Origin: Nigrospora sphaerica
Lineage: Eukaryota > Ascomycota > Sordariomycetes > Amphisphaeriales > Apiosporaceae
NCBI GenBank assembly: GCA_018287875.1
Contig: JAGVVL010000027.1
Span: 1,054,001-1,118,000 of the forward strand
Reading direction: 5' to 3'
Length of the DNA: 64,000 nt
In this document: in pieces, positions 33,469 through 43,982 of the stretch
Layout: each line of letters opens with the position of its first letter
How positions within the stretch are numbered: the stretch's first letter is position 1
The notes under the pieces: model-generated
What the model was told of the DNA's origin: nothing
Database searches by the model: none
The model's input: only the letters and a program-made list of their open reading frames with translations
Translations under genes and position numbers: made by a program

Positions 33469-35564
33469 TTTGACAGTTGATAATATGGGCCCAAATAGAC
33501 AAGATGATGAACGTAAGGCCAGCCTAAGAGGCAGCGTAAAATGTGATGTCGAAAAAAAGAGAAAGCACCGAGGATATCACGACTGTTTTCTTTATGTTGG
33601 GGGGAGAAAGCCTACGACTGTTTATACCGACTTTCAATACTCGAGATAGCGTTGCCATATGGTGCAATAGTATCCCATTACCTAAGTTGCGAACCCAAAA
33701 AGCGCCTTCGCCACGTTCCTTATCACGCCCTCTGCCGCCCAAGTTGGGCGTGACTAGACAAAAACCGATTTGAGGGTTATATTCCCTGTATCGGAATACG
33801 AGCGCCTCGCCGGCTCGCTCCAGCCCTCCTGGGTGCATCCAGCCATATCGATAGGAACCTTGCGTGTTAGAACTAGTCATGATTGTGACTGACTGGACCT
33901 ATTGCGCAATTAGGAGTTGCTGATCCACGATCTAACCCCCGACGTGACCTTCCATCTTCGGAAACACTCCTGGGCCACGTACCCCAGCTGCGAATTGTCG
34001 GGCCCATGGATGCATGCCTCGGTTCGTATACGGGGACTGCATTCCGGCCCGGGTGAGTGGGGCCCCACGAAGGAACGATCGAGGTGCACGAAGGAACGAG
34101 ATGCATGGAGAGGGGTTACAAGAACCTTAGGATCTGTATTTATCCGCCGAGTCCCAATTGGGCCGACCGCAGGGCTGTGCCCGTTGATCCAGCGTCTCGG
34201 TACTCCTGCGTGTTGTCGTTGGTCCAGCGTTTCCGGCTCTCTGCATGTGCTGGACCGGGTCGTCCGGGCTCTTCGGGGCTCTCGGCGTCTATTCAGATGC
34301 CTATTCAGTGTCGTTGCCTCCATGCGGCAGGTGATCTCCCGAGCCGCTGGCGCGCATACGTGTTTTCTGCAGCTGAGCCGCTGGATAGGAACGGACGACC
34401 CAGGGTGGTATTGATCTGCTTGGTATTTCTTGGCAATCACCCTTGGCGATCAGTGATAAGCCTCGAGAGCCGTCTTGGCTCATGGTGTGACGAGAGTTCC
34501 TTAATGCAACGGTAGCATCACAGCTTACTCAGCTTACTATGGAACCCTCGTTAAAGGGACACTTGGAGCGCAGGACTCCGGAGGTGGTGGGGCGCCCGCT
34601 GGGTAGGGCCCGCTAGCGGGTGTGGGTGCCCCAGAAGTTTCCACCGTGGCAACCCCTGGACATGGGAACAAGCTTTTTGGCTTCCGTCTCTGGCAGCCTG
34701 GCGGAGGCAGCCTAGAAGAAGCCGCGCATTGTTCAACATAGACTTTGGTCCTGTGGTTCGCTCTGTCACTCTTGATGGCAGTATATGTTGCTGCTGTAGC
34801 AGTATCTGTGACGCCCCAGGAAATGTCTGTTACTTTTCATGGCGGTGTCCATTGTTATTCCGCGCAGCACCTGGCTGATCCTATGGCAATACCTGTTACC
34901 CCTAGGTAGTGCTGCAACAGAGTGCACCGTTTGTTCTGGACCCCGCATGCCCGGTTGCTCGGCCCGCTGAGAGGAGAGGGCGCCCCCTCCCCCCGCCCGA
35001 GAAGCAATGGCACTAGTTGTTCGGTGCCACTGAGCCGCCGCACCGCTGATTTCATGGGCCGTATGAGCCCCTTGTGGTTAGTATACCGCAGATCTCTTTA
35101 TCCACCAATCCCTCCTCACGAAGTTCCCACGTCAAGGGGCATCGCGTAACCCTTCGGCTGGATAGGATGATCTATGGGCCACTGCCCTTTGAGACCACCT
35201 GACCGGGCTTATCCCCGGACGGGGGTTTAGCCAATGGAAGCCAGCTGATCAAGCAACGGACTGCATGGACGGCCCCCACATTGCAGTGGCTGAATCGGAT
35301 GCAGCGCGCCTGCAAGTGATCCTTCGCTGGCAGGTAAGTGGCTTCATGACGGGGGATGCGCCAATTACGACATCAGTCCATCACTCATGTCTCGCAACTT
35401 AGCCAGTCCGGTCTGGCGCCGATATGAGTATATTTTGGTCCGGCCTGTAATCGACTTTATGCTCTACCTTTGGAACGTCTTCCCGACACACCGAACACCA
35501 GCTCTTCCAAGACTTAGCCTGCTTCCGAATCGCGCATCCTTACTCCGATCCTCCAATCGCTACC
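33469..35564. promoter_or_regulatory. Divergent promoter region PKS / SDR, with repeat debris
   Basis: These 2.1 kb separate the PKS and SDR start codons and must hold both promoters. ORFs such as 33910-34440 (minus) and 33917-34414 (plus) have no recognisable domain. A stretch from 34807 (TGTGACGCCCC) to about 35150 (GCGTAAC) resembles a gypsy-type solo LTR, but the 3' CA and a target duplication are missing. The unusual length for a divergent promoter suggests an insertion. Confidence 0.4.
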
Positions 35565-36404
35565 ATGGCACAGATAGACAAGAGGGTCATCCTCATTACT
35601 GGCAAGTCTCCGTGCCTGCAGGGTGGGCCGAAGGGCACCTCCACATGCTGACTGCTCTCCACTACCGCAGGTGGTAACCAGGGCATTGGTTATGAAACGG
35701 CCAAGAACCTCATTCTCGCCTCGGCCGACTATCATGTTATCCTGGGCAGCCGTGATGCCGCCAAGGGCGAGACGGCCGCCGCGGCCCTGCAGTCAACTTC
35801 TGCCGGCAAAGGCACCGCCGCGTCCGTCCAGCTGGACGTGACGGACCAAGACTCTATCGAGCAGGCGATCCTCCACGTGGAGAAGGAGTGGGGGCGCCTC
35901 GACGGCCTCGTCAACAACGCCGGCATCATCTCTATGGCCAGCCCGCCATCCCCCACAGCGCTCCGTGGTGTGTTGGAAACCAACGTGGTTGGCTCGCTTG
36001 CCATGACCGAGGCCGCGCTGCCCCTACTGAAAAGAGGGGGTGGCGGCGGTAAAGGCCCTGCCCGCCTCGTTTTCGTTTCCTCTAGCGTTGGGTCCATCAC
36101 ACTCGCTACCGACCCTGCCTCGCCGCTGCACCATCCTCACGCTACCGAGTACCGAGTTAGCAAGGCTGCTCTCAACATGCTGATGGCCATGTACGCTATC
36201 CGGCTGAAGCCCGAGGGAATACTGGTCATTGGCGCCGATCCTGGCCTCTGCGCTACCAACTTCACAGGCGACCCGGCTTCGCTGCGCGACCGGGGTGCGG
36301 CGGATCCGTCGGCCGGGGGTGACCGCGTCGCTGTCGTGGTTAAGGGCGAGAAGGATGCGGATGCTGGTAAGGTACACGGTGCTACGGGCATCAACCCTTG
36401 GTAG
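35565..36404 (+). CDS. Short-chain dehydrogenase/reductase, 256 aa
   Basis: Exons are 35565-35601 and 35671-36404. The first intron is a GC-AG intron (GCAAGT at 35602-35607, CGCAG acceptor). It is required to join ...VILIT to GGNQGIG, because the alternative GT donor two bases on gives a stop. Motifs: TGGNQGIG (NAD(P) binding), LDVTD, NNAGI, the SSS strand and the catalytic YRVSK. The length is typical of classical SDRs. It probably reduces a ketone or oxidises an alcohol of the PKS product. It is transcribed away from the PKS, from the shared upstream region, and is followed by the oxygenase in the same direction. Confidence 0.92.
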
Positions 36405-36869
36405 TGAGCTCGGCGCCTAGGTCTTCCCAAATCGTCGACAACATTCCTCTTTGCGATAGTCAATCAAACCCAGCATGAACGCACTTGATGGCGCAGTAGT
36501 GGGGCTTTGCTTCGTTTCGCTCACACTAACTCATGCCTCGTAAACGCGGGAAGTTTGGGATTAAGAATGGTGTGATGCTCGGTGGCCTGATCATCCGTTT
36601 CTTCCCAGGACACCGTCATCCGCTGTTTACTCCCCGCACGCATACATGCTTACATGCAAGCTAGCATACTCGCGGAGACCTCAAGCCTATTTTCACCTTC
36701 CTAATTAGGCGCGTATACAGGTATAAAGGCAGGTGTAATGTGTTACGCTTACTGGGGTATCAAAGAATCCGAGCACCATCTTCTCAGTCTTCCCACAGGC
36801 CAGCCTGCCTGGAAATACCGCACCCACATCGAACTTGCTAAGCAGAAACACATATCCCTCGTCTTCGTC
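36405..36869. other. Intergenic SDR / oxygenase
   Basis: This is 465 bp holding the SDR 3' end and the oxygenase promoter. A TATAAAGG element lies at 36722-36729, about 145 bp before the chosen start. Confidence 0.5.
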
Positions 36870-38155
36870 ATGGCCAAGTTGGTGATGACCGAGTCGGTTC
36901 CTCCCTTTCCGAGGGGGGTTCCCACCATTGAGCTCCCCCGCGTCTCGCTCAAGGGGTTGCTGGAGAACAACGAGGAGGAGCTCCGCAAGTTCTTCAATAT
37001 CTGTCTTGACAAGGGATTCTTCTATCTGAACCTCCAGGACACACTTGAAGGTCAGCAGCTTTGGGAAGAGGCCTGCCGCGTCTACAAGGTGGGCCAGGCG
37101 ACGCTGCCCGTGCTCGACATGGAGACCAAGCAGGCCTACAAAGCGCGCGAGCGAACTGGTGTGTTTGACATGGGGTAGGTGACAGTATCGAAGGCAGACG
37201 ATGGTGCGGGGTCTTTCTCGCCTCGGCTGACCACCCGGACTGCCAGATACAAGTGCCCCAGCATCAGCCCCAGCGGCGAGCCGAAGTTTAGCGAAGCTTT
37301 CAACGTAAGTTGTCGGACAGGCATACCCCTGTCGGACAGGCCAACGGCTCGTCTGACCTTCCTTCCAGCTGCCGATCTTGGCTTTGACCTTATCCACACA
37401 CGCACCCAGCACCCAGCACCAAGATACACGCTGACTGATAAACCGGGGGTGGATAGGTCCCGCTCTACGAGCTCCTGGTGGACAAGCAATCCGGCTTCCA
37501 ACTGCCGCCTTGGCTGTCCGAGCACCACGATTTGCTCGCGCAAACCCTCGCGCACGGGAATGAGATATGCCGCCTGCTCCTGAGCGCGCTCGAGAAGAAG
37601 CTCCAGTTGGCCCCTGGGGAGCTGACATCGCTGCACCGCGTCGAGGACCCGTCCAACGATTTCCTCCGCGTGCTGCGATACCCGGCCACGCTCCCCGGCG
37701 ACGACCCCAACATGGCCAAGTTCCCCCCACACCGCGATTCGGTTAGCGTCGCCATGCTCTTCACCGGCGTGGGTGGGCTCCAGATCCTCGAGTCGGGCAA
37801 CATCGGCAACCCCGCTGCGACGGGGTACGACGAGTCCGCCTGGCGCTGGGTCGAGCCCGTCGAGGGCCATGTCATCGTCAACCTCGGCGACGCCCTGACC
37901 ATCCTGACGAACGAGCTGCTACGTTCGGGCTTCCACCGCGTCGTCGGCGCCCCGGGTGCCCAGGCCGGGGTCGACAAGTACAGCGTGCTCCTGGGCTACC
38001 GCCCGGCCCTGGTCACGCCTATGCAACCCCTGGTCAGCCCCATCATCCCGCCAATGAGCAAGGCGCAGGCCGAAGCCCCCGTCCTCAGCTGCGAGGAGTG
38101 GGGGGCGCTGCGCGTGCAGAAGGTTTACCAGGTCCTGGAAGACCGCAAAACCTGA
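36870..38155 (+). CDS. 2-oxoglutarate/Fe(II)-dependent oxygenase, 353 aa
   Basis: Exons are 36870-37174, 37247-37304 and 37457-38155. I chose the ATG at 36870 (MAKLVMTESVPPFP) because the family starts close to the ...PTIELPRVSL motif. An in-frame ATG at 36738 would add 44 unlikely residues. The N-terminal DIOX_N domain is followed by the jelly-roll core with the iron ligands in PPHRDSVSVAML (H-x-D) and the distal His in GFHRVVGAP. The usual substrate-binding R-x-S is K-Y-S here (DKYSVLLGYRP), a conservative change worth noting. Isopenicillin N synthase-like enzymes in PKS clusters hydroxylate, desaturate or cyclise the product. The context suggests tailoring of the PKS product. Confidence 0.9.
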
Positions 38156-38697
38156 AACCTGAGCCGAGGAGGCGGTCGGAATGGTTCGCAATACGCCATC
38201 GCCCACCATCTGCTTACGCCCCCAAACACTCGCACACACCTGCCGATCCTGCAGGATTCACTCTTTCCCTTTCGAGCCTGTCTTCACTTTCAGCCGTTCT
38301 GTCTAAATCCTGTACTTCGATGGCATGCAGCTACCTGTGACTGACGGCGATAATGACCGTTGAGATGTCAATTCAGTATTCCTGTTCACGCTAGCGGAAT
38401 GGTTCGCCTCTAGTTCATCCTTCATCACTGCAACTTTCTGTCATAACTAGACGAAGGGACCGTATTAGTCATATGATTAACCGCGAACCGAGATACCGGA
38501 ACAGTACCAGCGATCCACCCCCCAAGGAGCAGTAGGCTGTGCCGCACCTTGCCAGTCACCATTTGCCCTTTTACAGGACTTGGCCACACCTGAACGGGAA
38601 TCGCTATGCCACGCCATAAATAGTCCGGCTTCGGCGCGGTGTCCGACACGCTCACCAGCTAGCCGACAGCTTCGGATCCATTGCCATACGCTGCAGC
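38156..38697. other. Intergenic oxygenase / GMC oxidoreductase
   Basis: This is 542 bp with no gene. It holds the oxygenase terminator and the GMC promoter; 'cataaatag' near 38616 may serve as TATA element. Confidence 0.4.
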
Positions 38698-40903
38698 ATG
38701 ACGAACACTCTTTTCTTCGTGGGCGCGGCAGCGCTGGCTCTTACGCAAGTAGGAGCTTCAGTGTCTTCAAGCTACAGCCACTCTTTCGGAGCTGTTGGCC
38801 AGTCCCAAGCATTCGACTATGTGGTCAGTATTTTCGCCCCCTCATCGCGGGCGTGACTCTGTGGAAGGGAGGTATTCCAGTTCATGTTCCGGTTGCTGAT
38901 GGAGTTTTTACCCAGGTGGTTGGCGGCGGCAACAGCGGGTTGGTGGCGGCCCTGCGCTTATCCGAGGCGAACTATAGCGTCGCCGTTCTGGAGGCCGGCG
39001 GCTTCTACGAGGACGACGCCGGCAACGTGACCGAGATCCCGGCGTACGAATCCGAATTCCTGAGCGTACCGGCCACCATAGACTGGAAGCTGCAAACCGT
39101 ACCTCAGCCGGTGAGTTTCGCGACGCCATGCGCCTGTCGCAACCCCTACGGCGTGCTGTGTCTTACCTCGTCCCTACCGCCCCACAGCAACTCGGCGGCC
39201 GGTCTGTTCTCTACTCCCAGGGGAAGACGTTCGGTGGCAGCACGGCCCGCAACGGAATGGCCTACCAGCGAGGCACCGTCAGCTTCTACGACCTCTGGGC
39301 AGACCTTGTCGGCGACTCCAGTTACAGTTGGGCCAACGTACTCCCCTTCCTGAAGAAAAGTGTGCAGTACACGGCGGCCAACCTAGCCCTACGCGGCGGC
39401 CCCCCCGTTCTCCAAGCGGCCAATGCCTTTGACCGTACTGGTGGACCCTTGAGGGTCTCCTTTTGGAACTACTTTGTCCCTGTGTCAGCTGCGTTTGCCA
39501 AGGGCATGGAGGCACTGGGGCTCAAGGAGACCGGCGGCTGGCAGAGCGGCAGCCTCCTAGGGTACGCGCAGTTCCCCGCAACGCTACAGCCGAACCAACA
39601 GATCCGCGACTCGTCCGAGACTTCGTTCTTGAAGGCCTCCACCGCTCGGGGCCGGCGGCGGAGCAGGGTCACAATTTATCCTAACACACTGGCCAAGAAG
39701 ATTGCCTTCAGCGAGGCCAAGGCAGCCACCGGCGTGATGGTGGCCACGGGCTCGAAACAGTATACTCTGAATGCGACGCGAGAGGTTGTGCTTGCCGCCG
39801 GTGTCTTCCGCTCGCCGCAGCTCCTCATGGCCTCGGGCGTTGGGCCCTCGGACCTGCTCAAGGGACTGGACATCCCAGTGCTCAGCGCCCTGTCGGGCGT
39901 CGGGAAGAACATGCATGTGCGCAAACCCCCATTACACAACACCTTGTCGGTTTGCGCCTGACGCGTGGGGCATCCGCTGACACCTCTGTGCAGGATCACC
40001 CCGGCTTTGGCACACTCTTCAGCGTCCGCGGCGTCTCGCAGCACAGACTGTGGAACAACGCGACCTACGCCGCCGATGCCAACGCCCAGTATCAAGACAG
40101 CCGCTCTGGCCCCCTTACTGCTTTTGCCAGCAATTATCTACGTATGTGGCCAGTGCGCAAACGCGGCGATGCCGATTTCCCACACACCTTGCTGATGGGA
40201 ATTCATCCTTTTATCTAGTTTTTGAGCGGTTTCCCGAGAGTGCCAACCTGAGCACGTCCACCCGGAAGGCCGTTGCTAAGTTTCCGGCCGACTGGCCGAC
40301 CACCGAGTACATCTGGAACACGGCGGGGGCGGCAACCAACACGAGCGGCGACCAGCTCGCGCTGGGCGTCGTCGTGCTGTCCCCGACCTCGGTCGGCTCC
40401 GTGACCATCAACTCCAGCGACACGGCCGCAAGCCCGCTGGTCGACGTGCAGTGGTTCGCGACGGCGGCGGACCGCGAGCTGGGGGTGGCCGGGGTCCGGC
40501 GCGCACGCCAGCTCGCCGCCGCCACGGGCGTCGTCGAGGCCGAGCTGGCCCCCGGCGCCGCCGTCCAGTCTGACGCCGACATCTGGGCCTGGATCCAGGC
40601 CCACGCTTCGCCGAGCCACCACGCCGTCGGCACCTGTCGAATGGGCCGCCGTGGCGATGCCACCGCCGTCGTGGACGCCAAGGGATGCGTTCTGGGCGGC
40701 ATCTCCTCGCTGCGCGTCATTGACGCCAGTATCATGCCCCTCGTATTCGCAGGGCAGCCAATGGCAACTGTCTGTAAGTTCACGACTACTTTGCATCTCG
40801 TCCGCAGGCAGTGGATGGCATCAAAAGCTTTTTGACTAAATTGAGTATAGACGGAATGGCGGAGAAACTTTCGGCGGAAATTGTGACTGGACACAAGTGT
40901 TAA
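38698..40903 (+). CDS. Secreted GMC-family flavin oxidoreductase, 601 aa, 6 exons
   Basis: Exons: 38698-38823, 38916-39110, 39188-39916, 39994-40141, 40219-40773, 40851-40903; 1806 coding bases. It starts with a signal peptide (MTNTLFFVGAAALALTQVGA). The FAD-binding motif VVGGGNSGLVAA is at about residue 43, followed by VLEAGG, the GMC signature region (GKTFGGSTARNGMAY), EVVLAAGVFRSPQLLMASG and a C-terminal domain with SPSHHAVGTCRMG (catalytic His) and VFAGQPMATVYGMAEK. The family oxidises alcohols with FAD; secreted members exist in polyketide pathways (patulin PatE is one). It is intact and, as the outermost gene, may carry out a late, extracellular step. Confidence 0.93.
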
Positions 40904-41285
40904 TGCAACAGAAGCAGGCGGTATTAGTTACGTAGGTTTTGGAGGGCCGGTGCGACGATGCAGGAATTGGTGATGAATGGAAACCTTTGCCCTTGAATAG
41001 GAGAACGCCCTCGCCTGACGCCTCGCGGCTCGAGTCCAGGTGTGTCAGGATTTGCAGGTTTGTGCTCTTTGGGTTTGCCACAGGAGGGAGTGGTAGACCG
41101 GAGGTGCTCATATTGAGACCGACCTCACGACTGCGTCTTTCCACCAGACTCCCTACAGTGCGGGGTTTCTTGGTTTCAGTATATTCATTATTCTGAATGT
41201 TCTTTTAGACGATATGCATCAGTTTTAGCTAGGCCAGTACCGTAGTGGCCGTAATCCGGAATCCTCAACTTCCTTATAATGGCTA
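40904..41285. other. Intergenic right of GMC gene
   Basis: This is 382 bp, the GMC 3' flank, with no gene. The phrase 'tctttccaccagactccctacagt' at about 41136-41158 recurs at 41606-41630 in the retroelement arm, so part of it is already repeat DNA. Confidence 0.45.
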
Positions 41286-41347
41286 GTGTTGCGTGCCACC
41301 ACGGGGGGACAATAACCTAGTCTACTTAACTGGATACGGTGGACATA
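41286..41347 (-). repeat. Inverted repeat right of the PKS cluster
   Basis: Reverse complement of 25099-25162. It directly abuts the outer end of the 298-bp retroelement arm that starts at 41350, so it may belong to that element rather than to the cluster. Confidence 0.75.
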
Positions 41348-41349
41348 CC

Positions 41350-41647
41350 GAGACCGGGCCAGGGCTATTATGTAAGCCTTGATCAAGGGTTTACACGAGT
41401 ATAAGTTAAGCCTCGGAAGCCCAGTTCATAGCTTAGAGAACAGCGCGCTTTTCCATTCCTTTAACACACTGCTAGGCCCAGGTGCAGTACTTCACGCTCA
41501 TTTTCGTGACTATTTTGAGCTTCTTTTACTTTCCTACATTGAAAACCATCTTAATCAACGTTGTCCTCACTTGATTGACCTTTGGGATTGACATCATGAC
41601 CGTGTCTTTCCACCAGACTCCCTACAGTTTGGGGTTTCTTAGTTCCA
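41350..41647 (-). repeat. Left arm, 298-bp inverted repeat around a gag relic
   Basis: It matches the reverse complement of 43685-43982 over its full length at about 80-85 percent identity. Landmarks are 'cttgatcaagggtttacacg', 'cctcggaagcccagttcata' and 'cagactccctacagtttggg'. The inner end meets an 18-C run (41651-41668). Confidence 0.8.
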
Positions 41648-42312
41648 TGGCCCCCCCCCCCCCCCCCCAAACAGGCTCGAACTGTGAACCTTGCGGTGTT
41701 TCTTCTCGTGGTGAGGGGTAATAATATTTCATTCAAGCTGAGAGTACTCATCATTCCCGACTTCTAGCTCTTGCCTTATATTTTCCCTCAATTCTTCACG
41801 TTCATTCTCGCTCAGTTAGCCGTCACCATCCATTCCAGTTAGTTTTGACTGTTAATCAGGCGGCGGTGAGAATTATTTGTCAAATGACACAGAACACAAT
41901 GAAGAAGAAAGCCGAAAGATAATTACCGGGCTAATGTCGGTGTCCGAAGAAATGCCCCGGTATAGAGACAACGGGAACTTACGCCGACCATGGCTAACCT
42001 AGCTAACGAACTGACCTGCCTAAGGTGGCAACTTGCAGAGAGGCTAGTGGAAGTTGCCGTGCTACTTCTGACACTCTTAGTTGGAACAAGCTCCTATGCT
42101 CTCAGGTCGCTGCGATGGATAACACGAATACGGCTAACGATTTAACGGAGACATGTGAAGTTGGCGGTGAGCGAACGGATCAAGGGATTCCGGTGTGCGA
42201 ATACTGACATCTGGGGCCAACCAAGAAGCAAGTCGCGCACCGGTTCTCAAAGAACCGATTAGCCATCTCAGGACGACTATATAAGAATCCTCTCAGATGA
42301 TGGAAGGACAAA

Positions 42313-43765
42313 ATGAGCACCAGATCCGACAGAGAAGCCTTGGATCAAGAGAGTCCACGCATAACAGACTTCGTGGAGCCTTCCCTCATGAAAACCACGC
42401 ACAAGCAATCAACTGCCCCTCTGGCCCAAACGCCCAACCCCTCCCCGAACCTAACGATGTCTGCCACTTCCACTCCCAAGAGTGAAAGCCCTCAGGGTAT
42501 CCCTGATCAAGGGAATCCACTCTTGCGACTCTCGGGCCTAAGACTCCTACCCGATCCAGGGCACTACCCGTACCTGAGGTTCGATGGCAACAATATCACG
42601 GCCTTCCCGGAAGACTGGGAGAGACATGCCCAGCGGTTCTGCTTCTCCGAAACCAACAAGATTGCAGAGCTCACGACCTACTGCATTGGTCAAGGAACAC
42701 TCTCCCATATCCATCTAGCAATCAAGGAGTGTACCACCTGCCCGGATTGCAAGCATCGCCTCCTTTCTGACTTCAAGATAGGGAACCTCTTACACCAGCT
42801 TCCCCTAAGCGCGAAGTTGTCGGAACTCGAATCTGGACCCAAGTTGTCAGACCATCAAGAGATATACAACTACCTTGTCGAGCATAAGCAAGTCACCAAT
42901 ACTCTAAAGGTTGCATCCGCAGCACAAGGAGGTGTCATAAACCAACGCGAGAAGGTCTAATTAAGCTTTACACCCGGACATCCAGCACATGCTATTCAAG
43001 AAGAACCGGCTTGTAGGATATGAAGACACCTTCAAGGACATCTCGGACTGGTTGATCGAGGAGCGCAATTTCAGCAACACACTTGATGCTGATGCTGTCA
43101 GATGTACTGCCTGACAGCTGTGCGCCAGCCGGCAGAGGTAAAGAACTACGTAAAATGGAGTCGCACTCCACTAGCCTACAGCGGGGAAGACAGAGAGAAC
43201 AACTTCATACCATCAATTCAGATGCGACAAATGACCCCAAAACCGAACAGATGCGGCTAAGATGCGTGCTACGAAGATGATGCCAGATAAGAAGAACCTC
43301 GCGCAAAGGGAGAGGGCCGAAAGAATGACTGAGGACGACACGCGCGCGGACGCCAGGATGATCGACGAAGCAATCGACGAGATGACTAAGAAGTTCGAAG
43401 GCCTCGGGGTCAACCGGATCCAAGCCTTAATCGACGAAAGACGGAAACAGTTGTGGCCGCCTTACTTGCAAGACAACTCACAGACCTATCTCCACGTCAG
43501 CAGCATTCGGACAAGAGAGATGACAATGGGCGCCGTCGATCGAGACTCCTTTCAACGCGGAACACCTGGATCAGGATTTTCCTCCTATGGGAGAGGTGGC
43601 CGAGGCGGCAGAGGCTCCTACGACCGCATCCTCCCGGATAACAGCGTCTGGTTGCATAACACGTACGGCCCTGGGGACTGCTATTGGAACCAAGAAACCC
43701 CAAACTGTAGGGAGTCTGGTGGAAAGACACGGTCGCAAGGTCGATCTCAAAGGTCAATCAAGTGA
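42313..43765 (+). pseudogene. LTR-retrotransposon gag relic
   Basis: Two open pieces in different frames, 42313-42960 and 43262-43765, read as one gag-like protein. The first has LRFDGNNITAFPEDWERHAQ, FCFSETNKIAELTTYC and a CTTCPDCKH cluster. The second has a charged helix (MIDEAIDEMTKKFEGLGV) and a Gly/Arg-rich RGGRGGRGSYDR region, ending as DCYWNQETPNC. The first type of motif is typical of gag proteins of fungal LTR retroelements. A stop at 42958 and a frame change separate the halves. No protease, RT or integrase follows, because the right inverted arm begins at 43685. Confidence 0.7.
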
Positions 43766-43982
43766 GGATACCGTTGATCAAGATGGTCCTCAACGTAGGA
43801 AAGTAAAAGAAGCACAAAATAGTCGCGGAAATGAGCGTGAAGTGCTGCAACTCAGTGTAGCGGTGTGTTAAAGGAAGAGAAAGGCGCGCTGTCTTTCAAG
43901 CTATGAACTGGGCTTCCGAGGCTTAACTTATACTCGTGTAAACCCTTGATCAAGGCTTACGTAACAGCCCTGGCTCGGTCTC
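43685..43982 (+). repeat. Right arm, 298-bp inverted repeat around the gag relic
   Basis: Partner of 41350-41647. The arms being equal in length and inverted makes the 2.6-kb unit a fold-back or head-to-head arrangement instead of a normal LTR element, whose ends would be direct repeats. Confidence 0.8.

Noticed and set aside
33910..34440. 176- and 165-codon ORFs on both strands upstream of the PKS
   Set aside because: Mutually overlapping, without domains; more likely repeat debris.
34807..35152. Possible gypsy solo LTR starting TGTGACGCCCC
   Set aside because: The 3' end lacks CA and there is no target duplication or second copy in the window, so it is kept only as a remark.
36738..36869. 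Upstream in-frame ATG of the oxygenase
   Set aside because: Would add 44 residues before the usual start of the family and lies at the TATA element.
41669..41700. tRNA-like stretch (ggctcgaactgtgaacc) next to the C run
   Set aside because: No second promoter box or cloverleaf can be formed; it may be a primer-binding relic but cannot be supported.
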